This document shows, one piece after another, positions 35,141 through 47,622 of a stretch of DNA of 64,000 nucleotides. The stretch is from Adineta vaga (lineage: Eukaryota > Rotifera), in the NCBI GenBank assembly GCA_021613535.1, contig CP075496.1:13144001-13208000 (forward strand). Direction: 5' to 3'. Made by a program: the position numbers and the translations under genes. How positions within the stretch are numbered: the first letter of the stretch is position 1; every line of letters begins with the position of its first letter. The notes under the pieces are model-generated. The model worked only from the letters and a program-made list of their open reading frames with translations. It ran no database searches and was not told the DNA's origin.

Positions 35141-36052
35141 ATGGCTACACAAGATACTACTTCAACATCTTCAATACCACATTGGGCATCGAGTGGCACT
35201 GTTTATGGTTCTAATGATTCTTTTCTTTTATTAAATATTTTTCCAACAGATGTAGCTGATAGTTTATTTTATAAACTACGTGATGAAATCACTTGGAATG
35301 AAATGAGACAAAAAGGTGGCCGTGTTCCACGTGATATTTCGATTCAAGGTACATTAGAAATAAAAGATGGTGATGAATATGAGCCACTCTATCGTCATCC
35401 AGCTGATGAACAACCTGAATTAACAACATGGACATCAACGGCATTAACAATTAAAGAACATATTGAGCAATTAATTGAACAGAAATTAAATCATGCATTA
35501 ATACAATACTATCGTAATGGAAAAGATTTCATTGGTGAACATTCCGATAAAACATTAGATGTTTTAATTAATTCAAATATTGTTAACTATAGTCTCGGTG
35601 CTGCACGTACAATGATACTTAAACATAAAACTCAACAGGGTTTAAAACAACGTTTTAAACTTCCACATAATTCATTATTTATCTTAGGATGGAAAACCAA
35701 TCGTGAATGGTTTCATGCAATAAAACAAGATAATCGAGCTGATATGGATAAGGAATCCGATGAATTAGCTTTTTCTAGTCAGCGTATATCTTTAACTTTA
35801 CGTACAGTAGCTACATTTCGTAATCGTCGTACGGGTCAATTATATGGTCAAGGAGCACGACATAAAACATACGAACAAATAAATGAAAATCCAGTAATGA
35901 ACACAAATGATGAACAAACTATGTTAATGGCATTTAGTGCTGAAAATAAACAATCATCAGAATTCGATTGGAATCTTCAATATGGTGAAGGTTTTAATGC
36001 ATTGAATTTTAAAGTTTTTAACTCTATTTTTATGAATGAAGAAAAAAAATGA
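35141..36052 (+). CDS. AlkB-like 2-oxoglutarate/Fe(II) dioxygenase
   Basis: An intronless frame of 303 residues. It carries the dioxygenase core: QYYRNGKDFIGEHSD with the iron ligands H134 and D136, the distal histidine in REWFHAIKQD (H192), and the 2-oxoglutarate-binding arginine pattern RISLTLR (R215, R221). The N-terminal part has GGRVPRDISIQG and YRHPADEQPEL, the nucleotide-recognition lid side. The enzyme class repairs alkylated bases or demethylates nucleic acids. These segments and the overall layout remind me of fungal AlkB-like proteins more than animal ALKBH2/3. Together with the lack of introns among intron-rich neighbours this suggests horizontal acquisition. A polyadenylation signal AATAAA begins just after the stop. 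Substrate is unknown. Confidence 0.85.
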   Translation: MATQDTTSTSSIPHWASSGTVYGSNDSFLLLNIFPTDVADSLFYKLRDEITWNEMRQKGGRVPRDISIQGTLEIKDGDEYEPLYRHPADEQPELTTWTSTALTIKEHIEQLIEQKLNHALIQYYRNGKDFIGEHSDKTLDVLINSNIVNYSLGAARTMILKHKTQQGLKQRFKLPHNSLFILGWKTNREWFHAIKQDNRADMDKESDELAFSSQRISLTLRTVATFRNRRTGQLYGQGARHKTYEQINENPVMNTNDEQTMLMAFSAENKQSSEFDWNLQYGEGFNALNFKVFNSIFMNEEKK

Positions 36053-36167
36053 AATAAAAGCTTGAAGAAAATTCCCATTACACATCACGAAATAAAAAGA
36101 AAACGAAACCAAACAGAATAAAACTTGTCTTTTTTATTTGCTTATCGTAAGTTCTTTTTTGTTTCAT

Positions 36168-38407
36168 TTACGAATTATGACTAACTGATGTAGAACTTGC
36201 TGTTGCTGTTGTTGTCGTTGATGGTACACTTGATGAATGATTATCATCAAATGCATCAAGTGTATTTCGTTTAAATTCTTGTAAAGTATTACTTAATTTA
36301 TTAAAATCATCTTGTTTTGGATTAGTTAAGAATTCATTAACATCATAGAGACGTAATTTACCTTGATCATCACCTAAGATTATTTGTTGACCATTATGCG
36401 ACCATAGACATTTATTTAATGCGACATTACCATCTAATGTTGTACTTAATAATGGTAATTCAGAATCATGATTTAAATTCCATATATCAAAACGACCAGT
36501 GATATCACATGTTAAGAATACGCTGGGATGAACTGGTGACCAACGTACATCAGTAACATAATCACTATTAACTTCAAATGAATTTAATGGTTTTGATTCT
36601 TTCAATGACCATAATTTAACACTCCAATCAAATGAAGATGTTAGAAATAGAGGAGAAAAATCAACTGAACCATTAACATTATGACAACTGAGACCTTTAG
36701 AAACAGATAGAGAAAGTATATTGATTAATTTTGAGAGAGAGAAATGAAATAATCAACAAACCAGTGATAGGACCGAAATGTCCTTCATAACTATCTTGAA
36801 TTCCTGCTTTATTTCCATGTCTTGAACCCGAATAAGCTTGTCCTTCTTCACTTCCAATAATAAAATTATTAACTTCAACACCAGGAAAAACCATTCGTGT
36901 TGCTGCAACAGGTTTTGTTCGATATGCTAAATCCATACTTTCCTGAGGTTGAGTCATCATTTCAATATTCCATGAACACATTTTGCCTTCATTCGATATT
37001 GAGATTAGATTATTTGCATTTTGTGTACCAATTACTTGTAAACAATACACCGGATGAGTATGTGATGATGCAGATAATGCTGTTCGTTGAACAGGTGTGC
37101 GTTTATTTGTACGAGTATCCCAAACAACAATTTGACCACTATAAGTACCACCTAAGAGAATATTGGGATGAAATTTACTAAAAACACAAGATGTCACCCA
37201 AGATTGACAATTGAAAACATACTAAAAGTTAAAAGAAGAATCATCATTACATACAAATCGAAAAATTGCTATAAAAACTTTTTTATGACTCATCGTTGTT
37301 TTGCTTTTCGATAGAAATCAAGAAAATATCACAGCTGTTACTCTATCTTAAGACAATCTTTCAATGTACTATTGTAATTCTTACTTCTGGAGTTGGTTTT
37401 GATTTATATTTAGTATTCCAAATAAGTACAACACCGTCCGATTCATGTGTTGATTCATCATTTTGTGAATATGATGCGAGAACTAATTCAGGATGATAAG
37501 TAGATGTATCAATACAAGTGACAATACGATGACGTGTCCATCGTTCATCAAAAAATTCTCGATCAAATTTAATAATTTCGCCGACATCCATTTTTTCATT
37601 TTGTTCATCTAAATCTCTTCCACTATAATCTTTAAATATATCAAATGCTTGTGGACTTTCCCATAATGAACGTTCAATTAAACGCGATGAACGAGAAAAA
37701 AAATCTTGAAAATGTTCACTTTTGAAAATTTGTTCACGTTCTTCATTCGTTAATTCTTGTTTAGTTAATGAAGATTGACCTTGTAAACTAAATTGTTTAT
37801 TTTGTTGTTTTAATGAACGCGTTCGTTTTAAATCGGCAACTGATGCTAAGGACATACCACCAATAGATGGCTTTGGATTTTCATCAAAACTCATCGTATC
37901 TTCATCACTGACATATACAAGTTGATTACGTTCACCAGCACTTGGTTGAGGAAATTCATCATCCCATTGTAAATGTTCATGTTGAATTGGACTTGCTGCA
38001 GGATCTTTATCACCTGATTCAATAGTTTGAACTTCTTTTGAATAAGTTACCAATTCTTTTGGTGCAACACTGATTGTCGCACTGGTTTGTTGACATATTT
38101 GTAGTGAAATACTACTTGGTGGTCGATGTTTTTGATGGGATGAGGATGCAGATGTTGCTCCTGCTGAACCTGGTGATACAGATGGTGAACTGGCTGGAAG
38201 CGATGCTGTTTGAAGAATGCCGACTTCTTTAAGAATTTGATCAGGATCAGTATCTTCTCGAGTTGTTCCTGATGCAGAAGAAGGCATAGAACCAAAACTT
38301 GGTGTCATCGGTGTTGTTGGCGTGTTTTTGAGCATTTTTTCTTGTCGCATCTTTTCTAATTTCGCTCGTTTTTCTTCGAGTTCACGTTTACGTTGATCAG
38401 TCGACAT
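36168..38407 (-). CDS. DYNC1I: Cytoplasmic dynein 1 intermediate chain
   Basis: Exons 38407-37385, 37221-36762 and 36694-36168 give 669 residues, close to the usual length. The N-terminus is a charged helix ([20 protein letters not shown]), the p150Glued/NudE-binding coil. A Ser/Pro-rich linker follows, with a possible LC8 site KEVQT at 124-128. The conserved block [15 protein letters not shown], for binding light chain, leads into a WD40 propeller: [70 protein letters not shown] and [12 protein letters not shown]. It links dynein heavy chain to cargo adaptors in retrograde transport. Vertebrates have two paralogs; here I cannot assign one. Confidence 0.95.
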
Positions 38408-38925
38408 TGTTGATTCTCGATGTATTCAAGGCCAAGAAAAAAAAATACGAAATGAAATAGAAATCTGGAAGTAAAAGAATGGCAACATATGGTTCGACAA
38501 TAAAATCATTATATTTTTATTCAATAGAATTTGTGAGCATATAGAAAGTGAGCAAAACATCATCTGACTAAAGGTGTAAAATGTGAGAAATATTCGAGAG
38601 AAGAAAAAACAGACAAATCAAAACAAATTTTGAGCATTCGATATAAAGGTCATTACAAAACCGGACAAAAGTGTTGAGATTGATTAAATGAAAAATGCTA
38701 GATAGACAATTGTCGTAAAGCTGAAAACAAAACAAAACAAAAAATCTAATATTGCCAATGATAAAACATTACAGTGAAAAATACCATTCAAATAAAACAA
38801 AATCTATCTGACTACTAGATTTCAAAATAAAAATGGAAGATAAAGAAATGATTTACGTAAAAAAACAAACATGCACTGTTACAGAAGAGAGACAAGAAAA
38901 AGAAAAACAAATATAAAGATATATG
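38408..38925. other. Spacer between dynein intermediate chain and integrin alpha
   Basis: 518 bp, A+T-rich: the 3' UTR of the integrin and the promoter of the dynein gene, both on the minus strand. Nothing else seen. Confidence 0.5.
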
Positions 38926-39339
38926 TTATTTCACTGATTGATTGATTGATTCTACATCTACTAAAGGTTCATTCATTTTCGATGAATATTCATCATCATC
39001 ATATTCAAGTGGGAAACGTGCTTCATCTTCAAGATCGGATTGATTACCAAGATTATGATGTCCTAATTCTTCTTCATCTTCATCGATATCTTGATTATCA
39101 ACCGATGGTACTTCAGGTATTGAATGTATTAATGGAATCGTTGTTTGTTGTGAAGTATAGTTTTCATCATTGAAAGAATTCGTTGTTGATGATGGATAAA
39201 GTATCTGTTGACGGTATGCTTGTCGAAGAAGTATTCGTTGATGTTCGTCACTAGAACTATTCGTTGTTGTACCATCGAGAGGAAGTGTGGTAGGTTTCTT
39301 TTTTAAAGGTGGTGCTTTCGTTCGTTGAAAAAAGCCAAG
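38926..39339 (-). CDS. Integrin alpha alternative last exon B (long tail)
   Basis: This exon lies after acceptor TTTCTTTAG (AG at 39341-39340), phase 0 with the membrane-helix exon. It encodes 137 residues beginning LGFFQRTKAPPLKKK, a GFFKR variant with K changed to Q. It continues through a serine-rich and a strongly acidic part (DIDEDEEELGH, DDDEYSSKM) to the stop at 38926-38928. It has tyrosines in polar context (ENYTSQ, EYDDDEY). Using exon B would require skipping exon A, which has its own stop. Confidence 0.75.
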   Translation of the reverse strand, partial: LGFFQRTKAPPLKKKPTTLPLDGTTTNSSSDEHQRILLRQAYRQQILYPSSTTNSFNDENYTSQQTTIPLIHSIPEVPSVDNQDIDEDEEELGHHNLGNQSDLEDEARFPLEYDDDEYSSKMNEPLVDVESINQSVK

Positions 39340-42300
39340 CTAAAGAAAATAAGAAGAAGATGATCAGTATTGTTCTTATCAAGATACTTTGAATAAAAGT
39401 AAAAACAATAACACGGCAAAAAACACAACGAGCAATTATACCCGTGAGAAACTGAAGAAAGAGAAGATTCAAAGTAGAGGAGACGATGGTGGTCGTCTAC
39501 GTTTAAAAAAGCCGATCTAGAGTTGAGAAGATGAACAAAATTTTCTTATTTGTTACTTTAATTAAAGAAAAAAAGAAAAACGTATGTGTCATAAAAGTTA
39601 AACTTACTAAACAACAGACAATAACGATAAAAACAAGAAGAATAAGACCAGCCATTGCTCCAACTAATGGTACCCAAAGTGGTAAACGTGGTACAATAAT
39701 TTTATCTGATCGATTCGCAAATTCTACAGGTGTTGTTGCCTTAATGAAAGCAAAAGATAAACACAATCATTATTTTCTGTTTAAATTACAAAACGATTTA
39801 CTTACAGAAGCATTATCATTATCTGTTGATGTTTGATGAATAAGTAAATCATTGATATGTATTGATGCAAATGATTGAATATCAATTCGATCATATTTAT
39901 CAATATATTCTTCAATCAATGTACTATTCCATAATCGAGCACGAAGTTTAATGAAATAATAATTCTGTGCTGAAAGACTATTAATATGACAATAGATCGG
40001 ATAACAACGAACATTTTGATAAGCTGGATCACATGATAATGTTAATGAACGTATGACGGATGATACTGATGATGTTATTGTTGCCGCTAATGATGCTTTT
40101 GAATCCAATCCATTTTCAGAATTTGAATCATCACGACGTTTACGATTATGAATCGATGTTCGATTAAGTGTATCGAGTATATGAATATGATCACGCCATT
40201 GTGGCCAACGTTCACAATGACCATCAATCTTTGTACCACTGTTTGATAAACTCGATGAAATTTCTAGAATAGGTTCATCCACAAGATAAAGTAAGATTTT
40301 CCCATGATCCCATGTACTATCTAAGGTTTCATATGGCCAAAAAATTGTAACATTATGAGAACGAACACTATTTGGACCACTATTAATGATCTAAAGAAAC
40401 CAGAGGAGAATTTAATTTCGAAATTTTTGGAAAATCTTACTGTATAAATATGTGTTACTTCCATTCCAAATTGATCAATAGATTTAATTGAACTTAATCC
40501 AACAGTTCCATCTCCAGTCAATGAAATTTGTTCTGGTTCATGTGCCGCTCGTAAACTTAAATCTGTTTTTAATAAAACTTTTGCTGTTAATGTAACATTA
40601 TTATTATCCAAATTTGTTTCATTGGTTAATGTTGTTGATTGAAAATCAAAACGTAAAATATTACTCAATGAAACATTTGATAATGTAAAAACAAGTTCAA
40701 TTATCGAAATTTTTTCTGGTGGAAATGGATTATTGAAAAAATCTGTCATTTTACATCGAACATGATTAGGATGTATAGGTTGACAAGAATAACTTTTATC
40801 ATCCTAGGAGAAGAAAAGAAATGAAAAACAAAATAAAACAATGAAAGAACTGAACTGAATACATACAGTAAGTGCTTGTGAATATTGTACAAATGATGTG
40901 GGAAAGTAAACATCAATCTTTGTTCCAAATGCTGGATCAGCTTGTCGACGATTGGGTTCAGATGGAACATTGGATAGAACAAGTCGAATACGAATTTCCG
41001 AATCAAAACCAAGTACAGGAAGATTTGATGTTCTAGAAATGAGAAAAAAAACATTGTTTAAAGAAAATGAATTTATGTAAAAGTATATTCATGTGATGGA
41101 AAAAGCATTAGGCGTGAAATCTTACGAATCGTTGTGAGAAATGATACTTTCAAAAGATGAACAAATCACAAATTATTGTTGTTTTTGTTTTTTAGGGTTT
41201 TCAAAGAAAAAAAGTTACTTACTTTTGTCCATTCACGAATTCTGCAGTTAATTGAAGATCAGTAACACATCGATCATCATTACCACATCCTTTATAAAAA
41301 TTTGCCTAGATTGAAAAGAAAATTCAATGAAACTATATTTATTAATAGAATAAATCGATTCTTACTTGAAATTCTTTGGTTCGTTCCTCTTCAGTTCCAT
41401 TAATCATCGGTAGACCACCATCGGAAAAGAATGCTTTCGTTCGAAGTTCATTTCGATCTTGTGAAATATTATAAACCAATGAAAAATGAATAGGTGTTAG
41501 ATAATCATCATTTCCACTCTAAAGATTCAATATAAAAAAATGATTCAATTATCACATCACTATAGTTTCATATTACAATAATCAATTAACTACACACGTC
41601 TTCAAACTAGTTCATATCCTTGAATGCTTTACAACATAAGATCAAATTTCTCTATGAGAGAATTGATATTGTCAAAATTAATTGATTGAAAAGAATTTGT
41701 TTAGTTTTTCTTTCTAACCAAAGATTAACAAAATATAACAAACCTTCGTAATAAATGTTTGCTTTTCACAAGTATTTAAAGCTTGTTTATTCGTCATTGA
41801 TGGTAAATGATTTATATTCGAGAGAATTCTTCCAATATTTGATAAATCATCTGCAGTTAATGTATAAACAATAATTATATTTTGTACTAATGTATCTTCA
41901 GATTTAAAACATAATTGAACATCAAAACTAAAGTAAAACAAAAGGAATATTATTTGTAAAGAAAGAGTATGTTCAACGAACCAAACAACAGGTGTTCCAT
42001 CGATAGTTTTACAACGACGATTTTCAGCACTATAACGAATTGATTGTAATTCTATCATATTTTCAATTTGAACTTTAACATTTATTAAAGGATGAGACCT
42101 GAAAACAAAAAAAATAAGATATTATTATGAAATTGAATTATTAAACGATTAACCTTAAATTAATAATCATATCCGCTTTAGGAATGCCAATAATTAAGGA
42201 AGGATAATTAACTAAAATGGTAGAATTTGAAGCTACTGTAGTTGATGATGAAGATGTAAGTGGATAATTAAATGGAGATTGTGTAGCTAATGAAAAGCCA

Positions 42301-44156
42301 AAATCATTGATTATGATAGTTTCTTTCATATTCATTAAAAATTGACTTGGTACAATTTTTTGTGTATATTTGTTTAATTTACTAGTTCGAGAACCAAGAT
42401 AGATATAAACACTTCCTGTATGTAAATTATCTTCTTCACTAGGTGCAGAGATGGCTAGATCTAAAAGTTCGCATTGAATAAAAAATTCCAAAGAATTTGT
42501 TTTTGTACAACTTACCATCAATTCCATCTCTATTTAGATCAGGTATACAAACAACAGCAAAACCAAAACGTGAATGAGCTACGGGTCCAAACAATACCTC
42601 ACGGCGATCATTTGAAAACTAAAATAACAATAACAACAACAAAAGAAAAGGATCAATGATCTTTTGTTCTTCTCTTTTGAGTCTTTACCTTTCCATTTAA
42701 TCCGTAATAGATATAAACTGCACCACCATAGGAAGGCTTTTTTGAATAATAAAATGGTGCGCTAACAACTAAATCTGTATGTCCATCACCATTTAAATCC
42801 CCGGCAGTCATTGTATGGCCAAAATAACTTCCTGTTTGTTCACCAATTAACATTAATGGTAAAGATCGATTATTATTGAATTGAAAGATCGGTTGTAATG
42901 TATCATATCCAAATGTGTTTGATTTTACAAAACGTTTAGTAAAAAAACGTATTTCACCTCGACCATTGGATGCACGTGGTGCAGATGCAATAAATATATA
43001 TGATTTATCATTGATATCTCGACTTTTACTTTTAATAATCAATACAGAATAACCTATTTGGTAAAAAAAAATAAATATTTCAAAGAAAATTTCAAGACGA
43101 AATTATGATCTACCAAGATAACTGTATGGTAATGGTGTTGCAGATATAGATTTAAATCCATATAATTGTCGAAGAAGTGTATCAGAATAATCAGCCTCGA
43201 TACGACCAGACCATTGAAAAGCGCCTGGTTCACCAAATGCAATAATATCCGATCTCTAGAAACAAATGAGAAATATTTTCTTCTCTTCTAATCAAAAGAA
43301 AAAATATCTTACTCCTCCTCCAACTGGTATATAAGCTAAACTAAGACCACTTTGACAAAGCGCACTTCCTTCATGTAATAATTCGGTTTCAGAACTTTGT
43401 TCACAAAAATCATAATATGAAACATCACGCTAAAATATACAATATAAGTAATCAAATCAGAAATGACTTCTTCTATCAATGTTATTTACACGATCCGATG
43501 AAATTTTAAAGCAAGCACCACGACTGTCGTATCGATCTATACTAATATTACGCATTAAACGATAGCCACATGTCTTTGCAAATGAAAAGAAAAACATAAT
43601 GATTCATATTTTCGATAAAATGCTTTTTAATCACGTACAACAAGTGAATCATCGGATGTTGCGATGAGTGATGAACCAAGCCAAGCATCATCAAGTACAT
43701 TATAAAACGAAGGCATTGCTCCCGATAATTCATCTTATAAAAACAAAACGCTACAAAATCGTAATTAAAATCATTCATTCATAATTTACTTTCAATAAGC
43801 ATTGCTCGACATTCATTTGTTCCATTTCGACATTCGAAAATATTTCCGAATAAACGATCATTTGGTATTGTATCGGTACCATTTGACAGATTTAAAGTCG
43901 ATCGTTGTCGTGCAAGTAATGCTCGAGGTGCACCAACATAAGTCCTTTGAAAAGTAAAATGAAAGAATTGATGAAGAATAATGTTATTTTTATAGACATA
44001 CCATTGTTGTTTTGTTGATGATGATACCACAGCAAAACCAAAAAGAGAATTCGATGGACCTGTACGAATATCAGGAGAAATAATGTCAAGATTGAACATT
44101 TCAAACACCGGTATATTGGAAAAGATGAGTAAAATGAAGAAAAATATGTCAAACAT
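38926..44156 (-). CDS. Integrin alpha subunit with alternative cytoplasmic tails
   Basis: A cell-matrix receptor subunit in roughly 17-19 short exons. A signal peptide starts at ATG 44156 (MFDIFFFILLIFSNIPVFEMFNLD). A seven-bladed FG-GAP propeller follows: GPSNSLFGFAVV, YSYLGYSV, SYIFIASAPRAS, GSYFGHTMTAGDLNGDGHTD, FGFAVVCIPDLNRDGID and TGSVYIYLG. Two blades carry DxNxDGxxD calcium loops. Thigh and calf beta-sandwich regions follow (about 42140-39840), including SNIGRILSNI and DDRCVTDLQL-type segments. A juxtamembrane arginine-rich site RKRRDD may be a furin-type cleavage. The membrane helix (about 39660-39607, VGAMAGLILLVFIVIVCCL) ends in phase 0 at a gtaagt donor. Two separate last exons then carry GFFKR-type motifs. 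No I-domain is seen. Laminin- or RGD-class cannot be told. Confidence 0.88.
39469..39516 (-). CDS. Integrin alpha alternative last exon A (short tail)
   Basis: This exon lies after acceptor CAACTCTAG (AG at 39518-39517), phase 0 with the membrane-helix exon. It encodes IGFFKRRRPPSSPLL and stops. It contains the canonical GFFKR clasp that pairs with the beta-subunit tail. The result is a tail of only 15 residues. Confidence 0.75.
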   Translation of the reverse strand: MGFFKRRRPPSSPLL

Positions 44157-46471
44157 CTTTAAAGCTTTTGTATAATGGAGCAAAAATCAATATTAATTCG
44201 ATTATTCTTCATTCACATATTCACTGTTGAAAATAATCGGACGAACGAAGCGAGGAGGAGAAAAAAAATCTGACAAGCGAAGACGCGATTGAATCATTAA
44301 CATGCTACTGGCCTTGTATTCATCGATTATGATTGGTTAGATCAGATAACCATTTTATATCTAAAAAGAAAAGATCTTCTCTATATAGATGTCGCAAAGA
44401 TTGAGTTAGTTTAATGCAAAAAGAAAAAGACAATGAAATACAATCTGAAATTTTAACGTCACTGAATCTATTTATTTGTCAATGCATTAAGAAAATGTAC
44501 ATTTTGTTCGAGAGAAGAATTGTATTTCTTCTTTTCTGTTACATAAGAGGACAATTGAAATTATTTTATGATTAGAAGAAAGAGAATATTAACTCTTTCT
44601 ATGCATTAAATCTGCATAATGATGTACAAAAAAAAAAGATGAATGTCTCTCATAGAATAACATCATCGAAGGATGAAACTGTGTAATAAATCCTTGTCAT
44701 TGTGCGCGAAGATTTCTTTCCGGCTATTATCATTTGTTTGGAATAACGTTATGCTAATTCTATAGTTCATAATAGGATAAAAATGAGTAATTTTCTTCGG
44801 GCAAACATTCATTAGACAGAACCTTTTTTTTCTCACTTGTATATTATATCATGCACTTCATCAAACATGCATTGATACATACAATCAACTAATATTGTTT
44901 GATTTGACTTTCTTTCAGGTCAAGATCAAAGATAATATTACCAGATATGAGACATATTGCTTCTTTATCTGGTATAAATCATTGTTCATTTTTCTGTATT
45001 TCTAAATCAGAATATCATCTAGAAGATTATCATCATCATCTGTTCAGATGTATTATGATCATATAATCAAAAGAAAAAAGAAATGTTTACTATCTTTTTC
45101 GGTACAGTTAGGCAATAAGATGAACAAAAGGTTGACTAAATGTTATATTTAATAGAAACGATATAAACAGGGAAATGAACTGAACGTTGATTAGTGTAAA
45201 CAAAATTAATTTACCAGTACATCTTTAGCTATTTATCGTCGCTGGTATTGATAGTTTTGATTAATAAATTTACTTGTTCGATGTCAAACTATTAATAGAA
45301 CAAAGTTATTTAAAAAGATAATTATTTTTTCATACTTTCGATGTTTGAAAGTAAATGTTATTATTTTCCTACCCTTTATATAAATGGCAATTCAATATGT
45401 GCACTTCTAATAGAAAATCTAAAATGGAAGAGAAATCAACATAGATTATTCTCCATTTTGTCATTTTGATTGGTTTAATTTCTTTTTCTTAAAAGAATTG
45501 AAATCAACTGTGTATGTTTGAAAAGATTTCATGCATTAGGTCATTGTGCAATTATTTTCAGCTTCAATTATTTCTCATACATAGACAGTCATCCGGAAAT
45601 CTTTGTCTTTTACATTTTTAAAGTCATATAGTGAATATTTTTATAACAATTAGATCATGATTGAAAATATATGTGTTGAAACAATTAAGCAAGGAAATGT
45701 AGTTGGTTTGTTTGTATGTAAACATGTTGATAGACATGAAGTGCAGTTTTGAATTTCATATTTTAACACTATATAATGGCAACAAACTGATGAATTACGA
45801 AAGATAACAGCGAACTATTTTGTTCTCCTGTATTGAATGCAAATACACCCTGGAATTTGTATGTAGAAGGGTACACTCTCTTTTTTCACTCTTCTAGATA
45901 TTCATTCAGTTGAAAAATAATGAAGAAAAAGATTTTTTCGTCTTTTTTCTCTTTAGAGGCTTTTGTTTGTAGAGATGAGAAGACATTGGATCTATTTTTA
46001 TGATTTTTTTTCGAAGTTTTCGTCTAAGTGTAAGACCATGAGAACAAAGTCGAACACGTAGACAATGATGGTGGTTAGCTGCATTAGATAGGACACGTAT
46101 ACGTAAATCTATTGAATCAAGCAAGACGAAAAAGTTACCTTGAATTTAAAAGATGGGAGAAAAAAGAGATAGAAGGTTACAGTACCATCCTCAACAATAA
46201 GACGGAACGAAGAAGTGGAAGCGAAAGGGAGAGAAAAAAGAGTGAAAAAGGCGAATCGAGAAGGATTTCGTTTCATCTACAACTCGTTTTGGCATCACGG
46301 AAGAAAAATGAGATAAGCGAGATAAAAAAGCATCGTACAAAAAGACGCGTCCCAATTTCATTTGCGCTATAGACAAACTTTCTAACTCTCTCCGAATACT
46401 CGAAGATTATATGAAAGTTTATTTTTCATACATGTATAGTCAGTTGTAAAACTTTTTTCTTCGTTTTTAGA
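44157..46471. other. Intergenic region between divergent genes
   Basis: 2.3 kb, A+T-rich. It separates the integrin start from the secreted Ig-domain gene. An open frame of 72 codons at 45906-46124 (minus) is basic and unrecognised; I treat it as chance. A splice acceptor lies at 46469-46470. Confidence 0.45.
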
Positions 46472-47622
46472 ATGAAATTCACTGCTGTGTGCATTGCTTT
46501 ATTAGCGACTATTTATGTCGTCAGTTCTCGAGTACTCAGTGAAACTGATCTACTCCAACGATTAAATAAACGTCAAGCTTACAATGGTAAGAATTAGTTG
46601 AAATAATCGATTGAAAACATTTTCTTTCGATCATCTAGATCCAAATTGTAATCCTCGAGCATGTGCTGTACCTAATTGTGGCAATGATTTTGTTGCAGTA
46701 ACACTTCCAGGTGAATGTTGTGAACGCTGCGTACCATGGGAATATGCTCGTAATGCCGGACTTCAATTCAATCAACCTGCACAAGCAGTACAAGATTATC
46801 GCAATCCTCAATCTCAACAAGATCCGTATAATCAACAAAATAGTGTTGATGTTTACATCTATGGACCTGATGATGGTGCTCGTGTATCAAATGGACAAAG
46901 TATTTATTTCGATTGTGAAGTCATTGCACCTTATAATCAACAAGCTCAACCACGTTGGACACGAAGTGGTAACCAAGTAAATAAAAAATACTGCATAGAA
47001 ATAGATAGGTTTTTTTCTAAATATTCGATGATTTATTCTAGCCATTACCATACAAAACACAAAGTACAGTTCTTTCCGGTAATCGCAAACTTGCACGTCT
47101 TACCATTCCTGATGCTACTCAAGCTGATGCTGGACGATACGAATGTAGTGCTGGAACAGGCAATCCAAGAGATCAAGCATCCATTGATTTACAAGTTAGT
47201 TTTTCCTCTTATTATAACTTATTTATTCTTGTTTTTCTTCTGTGATTGATGTGTTTTAGGTAACAGATGGTGGCTACTATCCTCGACCACAACCCCAACC
47301 CCAACCACAACCTCCACGTTATGACCCATACAATCAATATCCTTACAATCAACCAGATCAATATCCACCAAATCCACAACCTCAACCCGCACCTCGTCCA
47401 CAACCACAACCACAACCACAACCACAGCCACAGCCTCAACCAGATGCTGGCAATCAAGGTGAAGATGAAGGAGACGAAGGTGAAGGTGAAGGTGAAGGCG
47501 AAGAAGATGGAGAACCAGCACCAGGCGACCAAAACGCAAACAAACCAGGCACTGACTCAAACTCAAAAGATGGTGCAGATGAGGGCGAATATCCAGAAGA
47601 TTATGGTGCTGATAACGAATAA
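46472..47622 (+). CDS. Secreted protein with VWC-like and Ig-like domains and Pro/Gln repeat
   Basis: Exons 46472-46586, 46639-46976, 47042-47194 and 47260-47622 give 322 residues in phase. Signal peptide 1-19 is followed by a dibasic KR site (33-34). Then comes a short cysteine-rich segment (CNPRACAVPNCGNDFV, then PGECCERCVPWEY), like the C-terminal half of a von Willebrand type C domain. One Ig-like domain follows: YFDCEVIAP, PRWTRSG, LSGNRKLARLTI and DAGRYECSA. The last exon encodes a PQPQ-type repeat (PRPQPQPQPQP) and an acidic Glu/Gly tail. The Ig domain resembles those of perlecan/hemicentin-type matrix proteins. A matrix role is plausible but not shown. The ATG follows a splice acceptor by one base. 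Confidence 0.78.

Noticed and set aside
45906-46124. Minus-strand basic frame of 72 codons
   Set aside because: No ATG-supported start at its beginning, no known domain, ends in a Lys/Ser/Phe-rich low-complexity tail.
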